This document shows positions 8,686-17,997 of a DNA stretch of 64,000 nucleotides, one piece after another; within the stretch, counting starts at the first letter, position 1; each line of letters opens with the position of its first letter. The notes beneath the pieces are model-generated. The model worked only from the letters and a program-made list of their open reading frames with translations, was not told the origin of the DNA and did no database searches. Origin of the DNA: Halotalea alkalilenta (lineage in GTDB: Bacteria > Pseudomonadota > Gammaproteobacteria > Pseudomonadales > Halomonadaceae); contig NZ_CP015243.1 of NCBI RefSeq assembly GCF_001648175.1, forward strand, positions 3,534,001 to 3,598,000, read 5' to 3'. Both the position numbers and the translations under genes were made by a program.

Positions 8686-9552
8686 TCATCTGCTGGCAGC
8701 TGCAGCCAAGGCTTCGCCCAGTTCGGCTATGGCCGCGTTGCGCTCATCCATCGTGGCATTCGTGCCCGTAATGTAGATCGCCGCGACGATCGGCTCGCGC
8801 TCGGGAGGCCAGATCACCGCGACCACGCCGCGCGATCCGTATCCCCCAGCCCCGGTACGGTCACCGATGCGCCAATCCTGGGGAATGCCCGAGCGCAACA
8901 GCGGTCCGCCGACCTCGTTTTCGACCAGCCACGCGGTCAGTCGCGCTCGCGACGAAGCGGACAGTGTGTCGCCGAGCACCAGTTCGCGCAGGGAGGTGGC
9001 GATCGCCGCGGGCGACGTCGTGTCCCTCACGTCGCCAGGAGTCGCCTGGTTGAGATCCGGCTCCCATCGATCGAGGCGGGTCGTATCATCGCCGATGCTG
9101 CGCATGAACGCCGTCACCCCTTGCGGTCCTCCGATGCTATCCAGCACCTTGTTCGCGGCCAGGTTGTCACTGGTGCGCATCGCTGCGGCGCAGAGCTCGC
9201 CAAGGCTCACCCGCTGTCCGACCAACTTCTCCATCACCGGCGCATAGGGCACCAAGTCGACTTCGGCGAGTGCCACGGTCTGGTCGAGATCGCGCCCGCC
9301 CGCATCCACCTGATGAAGCAGCGTGGCGCAGGCGAACGCCTTGAAGGTGCTCGCCATCGGAAAGCGCTCGTCGGCCTTGTAAAGCCAACTCTGATTGCTA
9401 CCGGTGTCGTAGATGGCCAATCCCACGCGTGCCTCGAGCCGCTGCTCGATCTCGCGCGCCTTGATAAGAACGGCGTCGTCAGCGGCTTGCGCCATGCCTC
9501 CGGCCGTCGATGCCATCAAAGTGACACCCAGCAGCAAAGTGAAGAATTTCAT
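8686..9552 (-). CDS. Class A beta-lactamase, CARB-like with RTG motif
   Basis: A 288-residue class A serine beta-lactamase with a lipid-free signal peptide (cleavage near AQA-A). The active-site motifs are STFK at precursor residues 68-71, SDN at 128-130, the omega-loop WEPDLNQATPGDVRD with the general-base Glu at 164, and RTG at 232-234 where most class A enzymes have KTG. Arg at this position is a hallmark of carbenicillin-hydrolysing CARB/PSE/RTG enzymes, and TRLDRWEPDLN and GDVRDTTSP also match that family. The product hydrolyses penicillins in the periplasm. No mobile element, integron site or resistance cassette flanks it and base use matches its neighbours, so it looks like a resident chromosomal gene. 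There is no linked regulator gene. Confidence 0.92.
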   Translation of the reverse strand: MKFFTLLLGVTLMASTAGGMAQAADDAVLIKAREIEQRLEARVGLAIYDTGSNQSWLYKADERFPMASTFKAFACATLLHQVDAGGRDLDQTVALAEVDLVPYAPVMEKLVGQRVSLGELCAAAMRTSDNLAANKVLDSIGGPQGVTAFMRSIGDDTTRLDRWEPDLNQATPGDVRDTTSPAAIATSLRELVLGDTLSASSRARLTAWLVENEVGGPLLRSGIPQDWRIGDRTGAGGYGSRGVVAVIWPPEREPIVAAIYITGTNATMDERNAAIAELGEALAAAASR

Positions 9553-9610
9553 TGTCAGTGCCCGGCAGGGGTGATGAGCCGACGCTCATCACCCGAGGTG
9601 CGAGTCATGC

Positions 9611-10975
9611 TCAGCGAGAAGCTTTGACCTGCTCACCCATAGCAGGGTGGTCGAGCCAGTTCTTGCCTTTGTTCTTCAGGAAGAAGACGTAGACGAACAG
9701 GGAAACCGCAATGATCGCGGTGGCGTAAATCACGAACATCGTCACGTAACCCGTGCTCAGCGCGGCCTGGTAGAGCAGCGGTGCGGTACCACCGAATGCG
9801 GAATTGGCCAGCGCGTAACCGAGCCCTACTCCGAGGGCGCGCACGTGGGTCGGAAACAGCTCGGCTTTGACCACGGCGTTGATCGAGGTGTAGCCCGTGA
9901 GGATCACGAATCCGATCGCCAGGATCACGAAGGCATTGAGCCAGTCATCCTGTTGCGGCAGTGCCGATATGAGGAACCAGGTGTAAAGCACACCACCCGT
10001 GCCAAAGAACACCAGCAGGCTCTTACGCCCGACGATGTCCGACAGCCAGCCGCCGAGCGGCTGCAGCACCATCAGAAGCGTAAGCGCGATCAGGTTCAAA
10101 ACGGTGCCTGTGATCACGTCCCCGCCCGCGAAAGCGCTCTGGATCATCTTGGGCCCGGTGACCGAATAGGTATAGAAAGCAACCGTGCCGCCGGCCGTGA
10201 TCAAAAAGCACAAGAGCAGCGGGCGCCATTGGTGGACGACCAACTCGTAAAGCGAGCCGGATGCCCGCGCCCCGCCGGATTTCGCAGCCTCGATCGATTC
10301 CGCCCCCAGCGACTCATCCATCGAGCGGCGCAGCCAGAACACCACGATCGCCGCCACGCCGCCGATACCGAAGGCCACCCGCCAGCCCCACTCGGAAACC
10401 TGCGGGAGGTCGAGGAACGTCAGCATGACCAGCAGCGTCAGCTGCGCCAGCACGTGCCCACCGACCAGGGTGACGTAGTGAAACGAGGAGAGGAAGCCGC
10501 GCCGGCCCGGAATGGCTGCCTCGGACATGTAGGTCGCGCTGGTGCCATATTCACCGCCAGTGGCGAATCCTTGTACCAGGCGTGCAATGAGCAAAACGAT
10601 CGAGGCGCCAACGCCGATGGTCGCGGCGGTCGGCGTCAGGGCTATGACGAACGAGCACGCGGCCATGATCGTCACCGAAACGGTCAACGCCAGACGGCGA
10701 CCGTAGCGGTCGGCAAACCGACCGAAGTACCAGGCACCGATCGGCCGCATCAGGAAGGTCGCGGCGAAGATGGCCCATACGTAAAGCGTGGAATTCTTGT
10801 CCTCGGAGGAGAAGAACTGCGACTCGAAGTAGATGGCGAAAACGGAGTAGACGTAGACGTCGTACCACTCGACCAGGTTCCCCGCCGAGCCCTTCAACGT
10901 ATTGGATACCGATCTTCTCAAGCTGGCAGGCTTCGCCGGGGCGGAGGGAGATGCGGGTGGAGCTAGTGTGGTCAT
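9611..10975 (-). CDS. MFS metabolite:proton symporter, KgtP-like
   Basis: A 454-residue transporter of the metabolite:H+ symporter branch of the MFS (KgtP/ProP/ShiA group). Signatures are NLVEWYDVYVYSVFAIYF in helix 1, FLMRPIGAWYFGRFADRYGRR at the helix 2-3 loop, and ARLVQGFATGGEYGTSATYMSE in helix 4. The latter two are close to alpha-ketoglutarate permease KgtP, so a dicarboxylate or oxoacid substrate is most likely. The ATG at 10975 (MTTLAPPASP) is chosen because the frame upstream of it is low-complexity and overlaps a repeat; the ribosome binding site (AAGGC, 11 bases away) is weak. It is transcribed alone. Confidence 0.8.
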   Translation of the reverse strand: MTTLAPPASPSAPAKPASLRRSVSNTLKGSAGNLVEWYDVYVYSVFAIYFESQFFSSEDKNSTLYVWAIFAATFLMRPIGAWYFGRFADRYGRRLALTVSVTIMAACSFVIALTPTAATIGVGASIVLLIARLVQGFATGGEYGTSATYMSEAAIPGRRGFLSSFHYVTLVGGHVLAQLTLLVMLTFLDLPQVSEWGWRVAFGIGGVAAIVVFWLRRSMDESLGAESIEAAKSGGARASGSLYELVVHQWRPLLLCFLITAGGTVAFYTYSVTGPKMIQSAFAGGDVITGTVLNLIALTLLMVLQPLGGWLSDIVGRKSLLVFFGTGGVLYTWFLISALPQQDDWLNAFVILAIGFVILTGYTSINAVVKAELFPTHVRALGVGLGYALANSAFGGTAPLLYQAALSTGYVTMFVIYATAIIAVSLFVYVFFLKNKGKNWLDHPAMGEQVKASR

Positions 10976-11127
10976 TGAGCTTGGTGCCTTAATTGTGAGA
11001 ACAGCTTCCTTCGCCAGAGCATACTCGTCCACTACCCCTTTGGTAGATTGAACTAAAGTGGCAAATGAGTACCGGCATCGAATATCGAAGGGTCGGGAGC
11101 TAGCGTCGGGGCCATGGTTTTCTTTTC

Positions 11128-11198
11128 CCCGTTCGTCCCGAGGGCGGTTCGACAAGCTCACCACAGGCTTGGAACGAGCATCGAGGGACGCGAACGGG
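11128..11198. repeat. Intergenic palindromic element related to the 59-61 kb repeat
   Basis: Outer arms CCCGTTCG and CGAACGGG are perfect inverted repeats, with TCCC and GGGA just inside. The left part shares the 15-base word CCCGTTCGTCCCGAG with the tandem repeats at 59.2-61.5 kb. It is probably another copy of the same dispersed intergenic family. Confidence 0.5.
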
Positions 11199-11219
11199 CT
11201 TTGACATGAGCCCGACACC

Positions 11220-11411
11220 TTATCCCACTACATTCAGTCCCACGGCCAAACCGATGAAACCCAGGATGATCTCCGCATAGGCCACCCATATCCTGAGCTC
11301 CGGGTGCGCGCGCATTGCCATCCGGCGCCTTTTGGTAAGCAGATAGCGCTTGCCCAGCGCTGCCAACAGATGTCCGATCAGTGCGCCCAGTATCGCCGCG
11401 ATGATCTGCAT
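11220..11411 (-). CDS. Small two-helix membrane protein, unknown function
   Basis: A 63-residue protein starting MQIIAAILGALIGHLLAALG, with a second hydrophobic helix at the C-terminus (AYAEIILGFIGLAVGLNVVG) and a basic loop (KRYLLTKRRR) between, predicting both termini on the outside. The start at 11411 puts the first helix at the N-terminus; an extension to 11495 would add a polar stretch without a better ribosome binding site. I do not recognise the family. It stands alone between the KgtP-like gene and a 400-bp gene-poor stretch. Confidence 0.5.
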   Translation of the reverse strand: MQIIAAILGALIGHLLAALGKRYLLTKRRRMAMRAHPELRIWVAYAEIILGFIGLAVGLNVVG

Positions 11412-11829
11412 TTTTGCCCTCTGATCGCGCATTTTCCCGACTCGCGATGGCTGGATGGCACTACTGGTCAGAACACCCGTCTGACGATCGGCCAACGCCT
11501 CGCTCCCAATGCGCTAAAGGATACTCCCACCATGCTGGCTGCGCTCCTGGGCATCTATCCACAATTCCATGCAATGCCCAGCGGCATCAGTAGCCGAGCA
11601 CGGACTGGAGATTGCGAGGACGAAAGAAATTGCCGCCGACAAAAGCCGCGACGATTTGAAATGACCGAGTTAAACGAAAAGTTGAAACTGAAAGATCGAA
11701 CCGGAAATCAATGAAACGTAGCGCGACGCTTCGCGGCTCATTTCTTGACAATAGCGCTACTCACCATCCACCAGGATGGCCGGTAGTGTGCCCTGACAAG
11801 ACCATGTATTCCCTGCGGCCCGGATTTCT
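11412..11829. other. Gene-poor stretch
   Basis: About 420 bases without a gene I can support. The right half (about 11630-11720) is noticeably richer in A. Frames crossing it lack ribosome binding sites and family features. No tRNA, terminator or obvious operator was seen. Confidence 0.4.
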
Positions 11830-12027
11830 TCACGCCTTCTTCTCTTTCCTTTTCGATATATCCAGATGGACGAGCCATCTCTCAGCGGCCAGCTGGGAAT
11901 CAAAGGGCCCCTCTATCAGCTCCCCGGTTTTCAAGTCCTCGATATGCCAAGTCGCCGACGTTCGGTGGCCCATACCGTCTCTCCCGCTGGCATGGGATAC
12001 CTCGACTACTGCGAATCGATGTCTCAT
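11830..12027 (-). CDS. Small hypothetical protein
   Basis: A 65-residue soluble protein, starting at the ATG preceded by GAGGTGACCGTC (good ribosome binding site). Internally it reads ATWHIEDLKTGELIEGPFDS, then AAERWLVHLDISKR. The strand-like and helix-like pattern resembles small proteins that rewrite an environment-dependent cofactor or ligand domain, but I do not recognise a family. A tandem competing frame on the plus strand has no initiation signal, so this minus frame is preferred. Confidence 0.5.
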   Translation of the reverse strand: MRHRFAVVEVSHASGRDGMGHRTSATWHIEDLKTGELIEGPFDSQLAAERWLVHLDISKRKEKKA

Positions 12028-12184
12028 GACGGTCACCTCGATCGTGGAAAACCCTTATATCCTCACAAAGAAAGTGGTCATTGATCAAGGCGACCTAGGG
12101 CCGCATACAAAGGTCGTAGATAAAGGCACCTCGAGCGGCGGTCCGGATCGATGCGGTCCGCTTGTCGAGCTTGATTCATTGCTG

Positions 12185-13537
12185 CTACTGGAGCAGCCGC
12201 CCTACCTCGAGCAGGATGAATTCATTATCGTCCGCCAGGTTAGGCTCGCGGCTGGATGAGAAGGGGAAGTTATTGTCGTTACCTACGATGATATGGCGAT
12301 CATCCACGACATCGACATTCTCGATGGTGAAGAAGGGGAAGGTGAACCTTCCATCGTTCAACGGTTTGCGCGCCACCCCTTCTGGATCGCGGATGTCCAG
12401 CAGGTCGACGTAGGCGGTTTTCTCGACAGGCTGTCCCACATCGGCGTCCGAGAAGTCGATCCGATAGATGCGCTTGAACCGCGCGACGTTGCTGAAACAC
12501 CCGCTAGTGGCTTCCCCTTGCGCGCATGCCCGATCGGCAGTGCCTTCGCCGTTGTCCCGTTCGATCACCAGTGCGGAGTCGGGATCGATCATGTTGAAGT
12601 CACCGATGGCGTTGCCGTCGTCTTCCAGCACGTACTTCCAACTGCGCCCACTCCAGGCCCGACGCTCGACGTCGAATTCCAAAAGATGCAGATAGCGCTT
12701 GCCGTGCTCGTTTTCGTACGCTTGCTCCGCCGCGTTCCAGAGCGCGCCCTCGAGCAGCGGATAGAGCTTCCGGCCATCTGGCGACGCCGCCATTCCCTCG
12801 AAGCCCTTCGAACGCGAGACCTGGAAATCCAGTTCGCCATCCGGCGTGCCGGGCGATCTCCATCGGGGGCTGTCGGGGGAGCGCACCACCTGGCCGTCCA
12901 CTTCGGTTTCGAATACCGCGACCACCTTGCCGTCCAGCTCGGCCTGGATCAGGAAAGGACCGAACTCATCGCCGATCCAAAGCCATCCGCCGGCGAACTG
13001 GAAGCTTTCCGGATCGAAGTCACTGCCGGTGAGGTAGCGCTTCTCGCTACTCTCATTGACGATATGAAACGGGACTTTTCCATCCGGGTCGTGCAGGAAC
13101 ACGGTATCCAGGCGAGTGACCGAGCCGTCGTCGAAATCGATCCGGTAATGGTTGAGATAGAGCATCGCGTCGGGGGAGTTGGCCTTGCTACCGAATCCGT
13201 TGTCGCTCAATACCCAGTAGGTACCGTCCGCCATCCTCTTGATCCCCGAGTGCCCCTGCAAAGGCTGGCCTTCGATCGGCAGGCCGTACCCCGTCGGACG
13301 GTCGGCGGACATACCCGGCACGCTGCCCAGCTCCATGACCCGCTCGGCGCCGGTGTACTTGCCGCTGATCCTCATGTCGTCGGGCGCATCCTGCGGAACT
13401 TCCAAACGAGCCTCCATCGGCAGGATCGCATGACCCGCCAGCACCGCCGATACCTGCTGCTGGGCGAGTGCCGCCCCGTTCAGCGCGAGCAGCAGACACC
13501 CAGTCGATAGCGCCAGGCCGTTCTTGATCGAGTCCAC
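12185..13537 (-). CDS. Exported esterase-like phytase-family protein (PF13449 type)
   Basis: A 450-residue secreted protein. A GTG start at 13537 is preceded by AAGGAGGGAAGAC, a strong ribosome binding site, and opens a clear signal peptide (LALSTGCLLLALNGAALAQ). The mature part contains GHSGIKRMADGTYWVLSDNG, SFQFAGGWLWIGDEFGPF and FTIENVDVVDDRHIIVGNDNN, characteristic of the esterase-like, phytase-fold beta-propeller family. The family is predicted to hydrolyse phosphate or other esters in the periplasm; biochemical data are scarce, so the substrate is open. Cys pair CAQGEATSGC around residue 350 may form a disulphide. It diverges from betI across the BetI operator region, but there is no reason to assign it to betaine metabolism. 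Confidence 0.75.
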   Translation of the reverse strand: MDSIKNGLALSTGCLLLALNGAALAQQQVSAVLAGHAILPMEARLEVPQDAPDDMRISGKYTGAERVMELGSVPGMSADRPTGYGLPIEGQPLQGHSGIKRMADGTYWVLSDNGFGSKANSPDAMLYLNHYRIDFDDGSVTRLDTVFLHDPDGKVPFHIVNESSEKRYLTGSDFDPESFQFAGGWLWIGDEFGPFLIQAELDGKVVAVFETEVDGQVVRSPDSPRWRSPGTPDGELDFQVSRSKGFEGMAASPDGRKLYPLLEGALWNAAEQAYENEHGKRYLHLLEFDVERRAWSGRSWKYVLEDDGNAIGDFNMIDPDSALVIERDNGEGTADRACAQGEATSGCFSNVARFKRIYRIDFSDADVGQPVEKTAYVDLLDIRDPEGVARKPLNDGRFTFPFFTIENVDVVDDRHIIVGNDNNFPFSSSREPNLADDNEFILLEVGRLLQ

Positions 13538-13690
13538 GTCTTCCCTCCTTGCTTGAGCAGCCCTCGGATCGGGGCGGAGAAATTGATCCAAGCGGCACTA
13601 TAGGAAGGCGGGGTGACAGCTTGATGTCGCCCCCATCGGCGACCTTTCGGCGCTAGTCTATGGCCTTTCGCCAGCGCTCGATCTTTGTTG

Positions 13691-13704
13691 ATTGATCGTT
13701 CAAT
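13691..13704. promoter_or_regulatory. BetI operator
   Basis: ATTGATCGTTCAAT, a dyad with 5-bp perfect arms inside TTGATTGATCGTTCAATATAA, closely matches the choline-responsive BetI site of the E. coli bet regulon (TTGATTGGACGTTCAATATAA, from memory). It lies 69 bases before the betI ATG. Choline binding to BetI would relieve repression of betIBA. Confidence 0.8.
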
Positions 13705-13772
13705 ATAATTCTTATAGACTAATGGCCAACGCGGTCGATGCCGAGGCGTCGCCGCGAGCCAGGAGAAACAAG

Positions 13773-14363
13773 ATGCCCAAGGTCGGCATGGAGCCCATCC
13801 GCCGCAAGCAGTTGATCGAAGCCACGTTGGTATCCATCGAAGAGCTCGGTCTCCACGACACCACCATCATCAGGATCGCGCAGCGGGCGGGCGTCTCGGC
13901 AGGAATCATCAGCCACTACTTCGGCGGCAAGGACGGCCTGCTCGAGGCGACCATGCGCCACATCCTCAGCCAGCTGCGCGCAGCGGTGGCGAGCCGCCGC
14001 GCACTGCTCGACGTAGAGGATGTGGAGGGGCACCTGGTTGCGATCATCGAGGGCAACTTCGATCGCACCCAGCTGAGCGAGTCGGTGATGAAGACCTGGC
14101 TTGCGTTCTGGGCCTCGAGCATGCACCGGCCGCAGCTCAAGCGGCTGCAGCGGGTCAATGATCGCCGGCTGTATTCGAATCTTTGCCATCAGTTCAACCG
14201 CGAACTGCCGCTCGATCAGGCACGCGATGCGGCTCGCGGCCTGGCGGCGATGATCGACGGGCTATGGCTTCGCGGCGCGCTGATGCCAGAGCGCTTCGAT
14301 GTCGATGCCGCAGTGCGGATCGCGCGCCGCTATGCCGGCGACTGCCTGCATCGCAAGCCGTGA
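13773..14363 (+). CDS. betI: Choline-responsive TetR-family repressor BetI
   Basis: A 196-residue TetR protein. Start chosen at [15 protein letters not shown], the conserved BetI N-terminus, behind AGGAGAAACAAG. The helix-turn-helix is [31 protein letters not shown]. The ligand domain contains [34 protein letters not shown], a signature of BetI. It represses the betaine synthesis operon until choline is present. It is first in a betI-betB-betA operon (46-bp gap to betB) behind the operator at 13691-13704. Confidence 0.95.
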   Translation: MPKVGMEPIRRKQLIEATLVSIEELGLHDTTIIRIAQRAGVSAGIISHYFGGKDGLLEATMRHILSQLRAAVASRRALLDVEDVEGHLVAIIEGNFDRTQLSESVMKTWLAFWASSMHRPQLKRLQRVNDRRLYSNLCHQFNRELPLDQARDAARGLAAMIDGLWLRGALMPERFDVDAAVRIARRYAGDCLHRKP

Positions 14364-14409
14364 CCGCCTAAGCACCACCGCACACATACGAACACCAGGG
14401 AGTCGCCCC

Positions 14410-15879
14410 ATGAGCAGTCTGCCGCCCCTTCAGCTCTACATCGACGGTCAGCTGGTCGATGCCACCTCCGGCCGGACCTTCGAGACGATCAACCCGGCCA
14501 CCGGCGAACCTCTCGCCGAGGTCCAGGAGGCATCCCAGGCCGACGTCGATCGCGCAGTGGCAGCCGCCCGGCGCGGCCAGCGGGTCTGGGCCTCGATGAC
14601 CGCGATGGAGCGCTCGCGCATCCTGCGTCGCGCAGTGGACATCCTGCGCTCGCGTAACGATGAACTGGCCCGGCTCGAGACCCTCGACACCGGCAAGGCA
14701 CTGGCCGAGACCCTGACGGTGGACATCGTCACCGGCGCCGACGTACTCGAGTACTTCGCCGGCCTCGCCACGGCGATCGAAGGCACCCAGCAGCCGCTGC
14801 GCGAAGATGCCTTCTTCTATACCCGTCGCGAACCGATCGGTGTTTGCGGCGCGATCGGCGCATGGAACTACCCGATCCAGATCGCCCTGTGGAAATCCGC
14901 TCCGGCGCTCGCCGCCGGCAATGCGATGGTGTTCAAGCCGAGCGAAGTCACGCCGCTCACCGCGATCGAGCTGGCGAAGATCTATGCCGAGGCCGGGGTG
15001 CCGGCGGGCGTGTTCAATGTGGTCCAGGGCGCGGGAGAGGTCGGCGCGATGCTCACCGCGCATCCGGGAATCGACAAGATCTCGTTCACCGGCGAGGTCG
15101 GTACCGGCAAGAAGGTGATGTCCGCCTCCGCCGCCTCGACGCTCAAGGAAGTGACCATGGAGCTGGGTGGCAAGTCCCCATTCATCGTGTTCGCGGACGC
15201 CGATCTCGACCGCGCGGTGGACGCGGCGATGGTCGCCAACTTCTTCTCCACCGGCCAGGTCTGCACCAACGGCACCCGGGTCTTCGTCGAACGCACGGTG
15301 AAGGCGGCATTCGAAGCCAAGCTGCTCGAGCGGATGCAGCGGATCAAGGCCGGCGATCCACTCGATGCCGCGACCAACTTCGGCCCGCTGGTGAGTTTCG
15401 AGCATATGGAGAAGGTGCTCGCCTACTTCGACCATGCCCAGGCCGATGGCGCGCGGCTGCTGGCTGGCGGGGAGCGGATGCGCGAGGGCGCGCTCGCCGC
15501 TGGCGCCTTCGTCGCACCGACCGTCTACACCGACTGCGCGGACGACATGCGCATCGTCCGCGAGGAAATCTTCGGCCCGGTGCTCTCGATCCTCGCCTTC
15601 GACGATGAAGAGGAAGTGATTCGCCGCGCCAACGATACCGAGTACGGACTCGCCGCCGGCGTCTTCACCGAGAGCCTCAACCGTGCCCATCGGGTGATTC
15701 ATCGCCTCGAAGCGGGCATCTGCTGGGTCAACACCTGGGGTGAGTCACCGGCGGAAATGCCGGTCGGCGGCTACAAGCAGTCGGGAGTCGGGTTCGAGAA
15801 TGGTGCCGAGACGCTCAAGCACTTCACCAAGCACAAGTCGGTACTGATCGAGATGGGCCCCTTCCCCAGCGCGTTCTGA
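14410..15879 (+). CDS. betB: Betaine aldehyde dehydrogenase BetB
   Basis: A 489-residue NAD(P)-dependent aldehyde dehydrogenase that oxidises betaine aldehyde to glycine betaine, the osmoprotectant. Catalytic motifs are [11 protein letters not shown] (general-base Glu) and [16 protein letters not shown] (nucleophilic Cys); the C-terminus has [15 protein letters not shown], typical of BetB. Starts at [14 protein letters not shown]. It is second in betIBA, with betA 171 bases downstream. Confidence 0.95.
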   Translation: MSSLPPLQLYIDGQLVDATSGRTFETINPATGEPLAEVQEASQADVDRAVAAARRGQRVWASMTAMERSRILRRAVDILRSRNDELARLETLDTGKALAETLTVDIVTGADVLEYFAGLATAIEGTQQPLREDAFFYTRREPIGVCGAIGAWNYPIQIALWKSAPALAAGNAMVFKPSEVTPLTAIELAKIYAEAGVPAGVFNVVQGAGEVGAMLTAHPGIDKISFTGEVGTGKKVMSASAASTLKEVTMELGGKSPFIVFADADLDRAVDAAMVANFFSTGQVCTNGTRVFVERTVKAAFEAKLLERMQRIKAGDPLDAATNFGPLVSFEHMEKVLAYFDHAQADGARLLAGGERMREGALAAGAFVAPTVYTDCADDMRIVREEIFGPVLSILAFDDEEEVIRRANDTEYGLAAGVFTESLNRAHRVIHRLEAGICWVNTWGESPAEMPVGGYKQSGVGFENGAETLKHFTKHKSVLIEMGPFPSAF

Positions 15880-16050
15880 CCCTAGGCCGACCCAGGCGCC
15901 GCCGAGCGGCGCCCACTTCAGATCGCTATATCGTTGCGGCCCGCGCGGCCCGGTTTCCATGACATCCAGCGCCGACGGACGACACCCCCTCGAGTGGGGT
16001 CGACGAACCACGCAAGGCGCCGGCGCCCGAGACAAGGAGTAGACAGACAG

Positions 16051-17751
16051 ATGGCTACCCAACCGATTCGAGAATTCGACTACGTCATCGTCGGCGCAGG
16101 CTCGGCCGGCAACGTACTCGCCGCGCGCCTGACCGAGGATCCCGAAGTCAGCGTGCTGCTGCTCGAAGCCGGCGGTCCCGACTATCGCCTCGACTTTCGC
16201 ACCCAGATGCCTGCGGCGCTGGCCTACCCGCTGCAAGGCAAGCGCTACAACTGGGCGTTCGAAACCGATCCTGAGCCGTACATGGACAACCGCCGGATGG
16301 AGTGCGGGCGCGGCAAGGGACTCGGCGGCTCGTCGTTGATCAACGGCATGTGCTACATCCGGGGCAACGCGATGGACCTGGACAACTGGGCCGAGCAGCC
16401 CGGACTCGAGGACTGGAGCTACGCCGACTGCCTGCCCTACTATAGGAAGTCGGAGGGCCGCGACATCGGTGCCAACGAGTATCACGGCGGCGACGGCCCG
16501 GTGTCGGTGACCACGTCCAGGGTCGACGACCATCCGCTCAACCGCGCCTTCGTCGATGCCGCAGTGCAGGCCGGCTATGCCGAGACCGACGATCTCAACG
16601 GCTACCACCAGGAGGGCTTCGGCCCGATGGACCGCACGGTGACCAAGCAGGGACGTCGCGCCTCGACCGCGCGAGGCTACCTCGACCAGGCCAGCAAGCG
16701 CTCGAACCTGACTATCGAGACCCATGCCACCACCGATCGGGTACTGTTCGAAGGCAAGCGCGCGACCGGCGTCGAGTACGACAGGCACGGCCAACGCCAG
16801 CAGGTTCGCGCCCGCCGCGAGGTGCTGCTCTGCGCCGGCGCGATCGCCTCTCCCGCGATCCTGAGCCGCTCCGGAGTGGGCGACCCGCAATGGCTGGCCG
16901 AGCTGGATATCCCGCTGGTCCATGCCCTCCCCGGGGTCGGCAAGAATCTCCAGGACCACCTGGAGATGTACATCCAGTACGAGTGCAAGCAGCCGGTCTC
17001 GCTCTATCCCGCGCTGAAACTGCACAACCAGCCGAAGATCGGTGCGCAGTGGCTGTTCAACGGCACCGGAATAGGCGCCAGCAACCAGTTCGAGGCCGGT
17101 GGCTTCCTGCGCACCGACGCAGCCGAGCCCTGGCCCAACATCCAGTATCACTTCCTGCCGATCGCGATCAGCTACAACGGCAAGAGCGCGGTGCAGGCAC
17201 ACGGCTTTCAAGCCCACGTCGGCTCGATGCGCTCGAAAAGCCGCGGGCGGGTCAAACTGCGCTCGCGCGACCCCGCGGCGGCGCCGAGCATCCTGTTCAA
17301 CTACATGAGCGATGCCCGCGACTGGGAGGAGTTCCGCTCTGCGATCCGGCTGACCCGGGAGATCATCGAGCAGCCGGCGATGGACCCTTACCGCGGCCGC
17401 GAGATCGCTCCCGGAGAGGACAAGCAGTCCGATGCCGAGCTGGACGCCTTCGTTCGCGCGCATGCCGAGACCGCCTACCACCCCTGCGGCAGCTGCCGGA
17501 TGGGCAATGACGAGCTGGCCGTGGTCGATGGCGAGGGGCGTGTCCATGGGCTGGAGGCGCTGCGGGTGATCGATGCCTCCCTCATGCCGCTGATCATCAC
17601 CGGCAACCTCAACGCCACCACCATCATGATGGCGGAGAAGCTCGCCGATCGGGTACGCGGGCGCAAGCCACTGGAAAAGAGCACCGCCGGCTACTACAAA
17701 GCGCAGGCGATCGGTGAGACGCGGGTGGACCTGAGTCCGGTACCGAGCTGA
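16051..17751 (+). CDS. betA: Choline dehydrogenase BetA
   Basis: A 566-residue GMC-family flavoprotein. The FAD dinucleotide motif is [20 protein letters not shown] at the N-terminus, with [14 protein letters not shown] (GMC signature 1) and [15 protein letters not shown] (signature 2), and the catalytic His region CGSCRMG...[15 protein letters not shown] at the end. It oxidises choline to betaine aldehyde, feeding electrons to the respiratory chain at the membrane. AAGGAG precedes the ATG by 11 bases. Full-length; no betT choline transporter follows, so choline uptake must be encoded elsewhere, possibly by another ABC or BCCT system. Confidence 0.95.
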   Translation: MATQPIREFDYVIVGAGSAGNVLAARLTEDPEVSVLLLEAGGPDYRLDFRTQMPAALAYPLQGKRYNWAFETDPEPYMDNRRMECGRGKGLGGSSLINGMCYIRGNAMDLDNWAEQPGLEDWSYADCLPYYRKSEGRDIGANEYHGGDGPVSVTTSRVDDHPLNRAFVDAAVQAGYAETDDLNGYHQEGFGPMDRTVTKQGRRASTARGYLDQASKRSNLTIETHATTDRVLFEGKRATGVEYDRHGQRQQVRARREVLLCAGAIASPAILSRSGVGDPQWLAELDIPLVHALPGVGKNLQDHLEMYIQYECKQPVSLYPALKLHNQPKIGAQWLFNGTGIGASNQFEAGGFLRTDAAEPWPNIQYHFLPIAISYNGKSAVQAHGFQAHVGSMRSKSRGRVKLRSRDPAAAPSILFNYMSDARDWEEFRSAIRLTREIIEQPAMDPYRGREIAPGEDKQSDAELDAFVRAHAETAYHPCGSCRMGNDELAVVDGEGRVHGLEALRVIDASLMPLIITGNLNATTIMMAEKLADRVRGRKPLEKSTAGYYKAQAIGETRVDLSPVPS

Positions 17752-17784
17752 TCGCTCCCGGCGCTTCCTTCGATGAAGCTGCCG

Positions 17785-17825
17785 GCACCGACGCCGCCCG
17801 GGCTTCGCTTGGGCGGCGTCGGTGC
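17785..17825 (+). terminator. Terminator-like hairpin after betA
   Basis: 15-bp perfect arms (GCACCGACGCCGCCC and its complement) around an 11-base loop lie 33 bases past the betA stop. No long T-run follows. It likely ends the bet operon. Confidence 0.65.
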
Positions 17826-17997
17826 ATCTAGCGCAAGACTGAAGCCAACCACCATCTCTGCGCAATCCCTCCTTACTCTGCCCACATTAAACCAGTACGC
17901 TTGAACACTAGCGGAATGGCACCGTGTCCCACGGGGCGTCCCAAGCCTGGCCAGCTTCCGCCCTCGCCCACCCGATCAAGGACGAGTCAACTCACCG

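Noticed and set aside
11711..12259. 182-codon plus-strand frame
   Set aside because: No ribosome binding site and it runs across a small minus-strand gene with a good start and the end of the esterase gene.
15745..17865. Long open frame antisense to betA and the end of betB
   Set aside because: GC-rich genes leave long antisense frames; this one has no ribosome binding site, no domain, and covers known bet genes.
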